Of a DNA stretch of 64,000 nt, positions 63,485 through 64,000 are shown one piece after another. Source of the DNA: JAZDRH01 sp047470865 (GTDB lineage Bacteria > Pseudomonadota > Gammaproteobacteria > Pseudomonadales > Pseudomonadaceae); NCBI RefSeq assembly GCF_047470865.1, contig NZ_JAZDRH010000011.1:28811-92810 (forward strand). Reading direction: 5' to 3'. The stretch's first letter is position 1. Every line of letters starts with the position of its first letter. Made by a program: the position numbers and the translations under genes. The notes beneath the pieces are model-generated. The model saw only the letters and a list, made by a program, of their open reading frames with translations, was not told the DNA's origin and did no database searches.

Positions 63485-64000
63485 AAATCTCAAGCCATTG
63501 TTTAGTGATCATTTCAAGACTAAAATTAGAAATCACATGCTCTCTAGCATTAGTAGCCAGTTTCTTTCTCTCATCCTCTGTAAGGTTTAAAGCAGCATTA
63601 ATACTTTTAGATAAAAGAATAGGATCCTGAGGAGGGCATAAAAAACCAAACTCACCAACAACTTCAGAAACACCGCCACAATCAGTAGCAACAACTATCT
63701 TTTCTGTTAACATTGCCTCAGCAACTACCAAACCAAAACCTTCATATGCTGATGATAAAACAAACAAGTCCGCTGCAGACAATATGCCTACAATATCTTC
63801 TTGCATACCTAACAATTTAACATGGTCTTCTAATTTCTTTTCTTTTATTATTTTTTCTAAAACATTACGTTGAGAACCTTCACCAACAATCCACAATCTA
63901 ATATTATCGTCATTTTCTCTAATATATTGAAAAGCTTTAATTAGATTAAAGTAATCTTTTTGTTGTTCTAACCTGCCTACTGCAACCAATAATTTTATAT
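63435..64000 (-). CDS. GT4-family glycosyltransferase, C-terminal domain (runs off the window)
   Basis: The visible part is the donor-binding domain of a GT-B enzyme: LVAVGRLEQQKDYFNLIKAF at its start, VKLLGMQEDIVGILSAADLF and the EX7E-like SAYEGFGLVVAEAMLTEKIV, then CGGVSEVVGEFGF. The frame continues to the window edge, so the N-terminal domain lies outside. It is AT-rich like the downstream broken glycosyltransferase gene, whose presumed start overlaps its end. Both belong to a surface-glycan cluster extending to the right. Confidence 0.88.
   Translation of the reverse strand, partial: IKLLVAVGRLEQQKDYFNLIKAFQYIRENDDNIRLWIVGEGSQRNVLEKIIKEKKLEDHVKLLGMQEDIVGILSAADLFVLSSAYEGFGLVVAEAMLTEKIVVATDCGGVSEVVGEFGFLCPPQDPILLSKSINAALNLTEDERKKLATNAREHVISNFSLEMITKQWLEIYENLIRDKNFYRNKKN

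Overview
The window comes from a Gammaproteobacterium close to Pseudomonas, with a lower GC content than typical Pseudomonas. Several gene orders are the Pseudomonas ones: ispB / rplU-rpmA-obgE-proB, fxsA-groES-groEL, ppsA divergent from ppsR, and ribE-ribB-ribH-nusB-thiL-pgpA. A genus such as Thiopseudomonas or a relative would fit, but this is an inference from gene content and cannot be settled here. No tRNA, rRNA, CRISPR array, insertion sequence or phage gene was seen.

Region by region. 0-1.3 kb: start of ppsA (minus) and its regulator ppsR (plus). 1.4-6.6 kb: an AraC-type regulator divergent from a fatty acyl-CoA operon (dehydrogenase, thiolase, acyl-CoA ligase). 6.7-10.9 kb: a lone lipoprotein, then a four-gene minus-strand operon (ArnT-like transferase, GtrB-like glycosyltransferase, GtrA-like membrane protein, YdjC-type deacetylase) that looks like the Lgm/Flm-NaxD lipid A amino-sugar modification systems. 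11.3-15 kb: an SDR-DoxX fusion with a DUF2269 partner, a DUF817 membrane protein and an AraC-GyrI regulator. 15-18.4 kb: a PatB-type C-S lyase, 2-methylcitrate synthase (prpC) and a GntR regulator, without prpB between the last two. 18.7-21.7 kb: an operon of an exported retropepsin-like protein, an inactive-transglutaminase/multi-TM protein and an ATP-grasp ligase. 21.8-28 kb: pabB, msbA, hda, perM, DUF2066.

28-32 kb: galE, an acyl-CoA thioesterase and a WbpM-like dehydratase. 32-36 kb: groEL, groES with a sigma-32-type promoter, fxsA and ampG. 36.5-40.6 kb: a DUF481 outer-membrane protein, an SDR, a DUF1877 protein and nadE. 40.6-43.7 kb: a WbpL-type initiating transferase, an epimerase and a GT4 glycosyltransferase. 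43.7-48.6 kb: proB, obgE, rpmA, rplU, ispB, mscL. 48.7-55.8 kb: a formate dehydrogenase operon (fdhD-fdnG-fdnH-fdnI-fdhE plus an unknown exported protein) in which FdnG has Cys at the usual selenocysteine site. 56-62.3 kb: rlmG, then a riboflavin operon behind an FMN riboswitch (ribE-ribBX-ribH-nusB-thiL-pgpA-aspartic protease). 62.3-64 kb: AT-rich glycosyltransferase genes, one broken by two frameshifts.

Two themes recur. Envelope glycan genes are scattered in small blocks (7-11, 28-32, 41-44 and 62-64 kb) between conserved housekeeping genes. Several otherwise familiar loci are pared down: prpC without prpB, Fdh without Sec or adjacent selAB, and rib genes without adjacent ribD/nrdR. Strong intrinsic terminators separate most transcription units.
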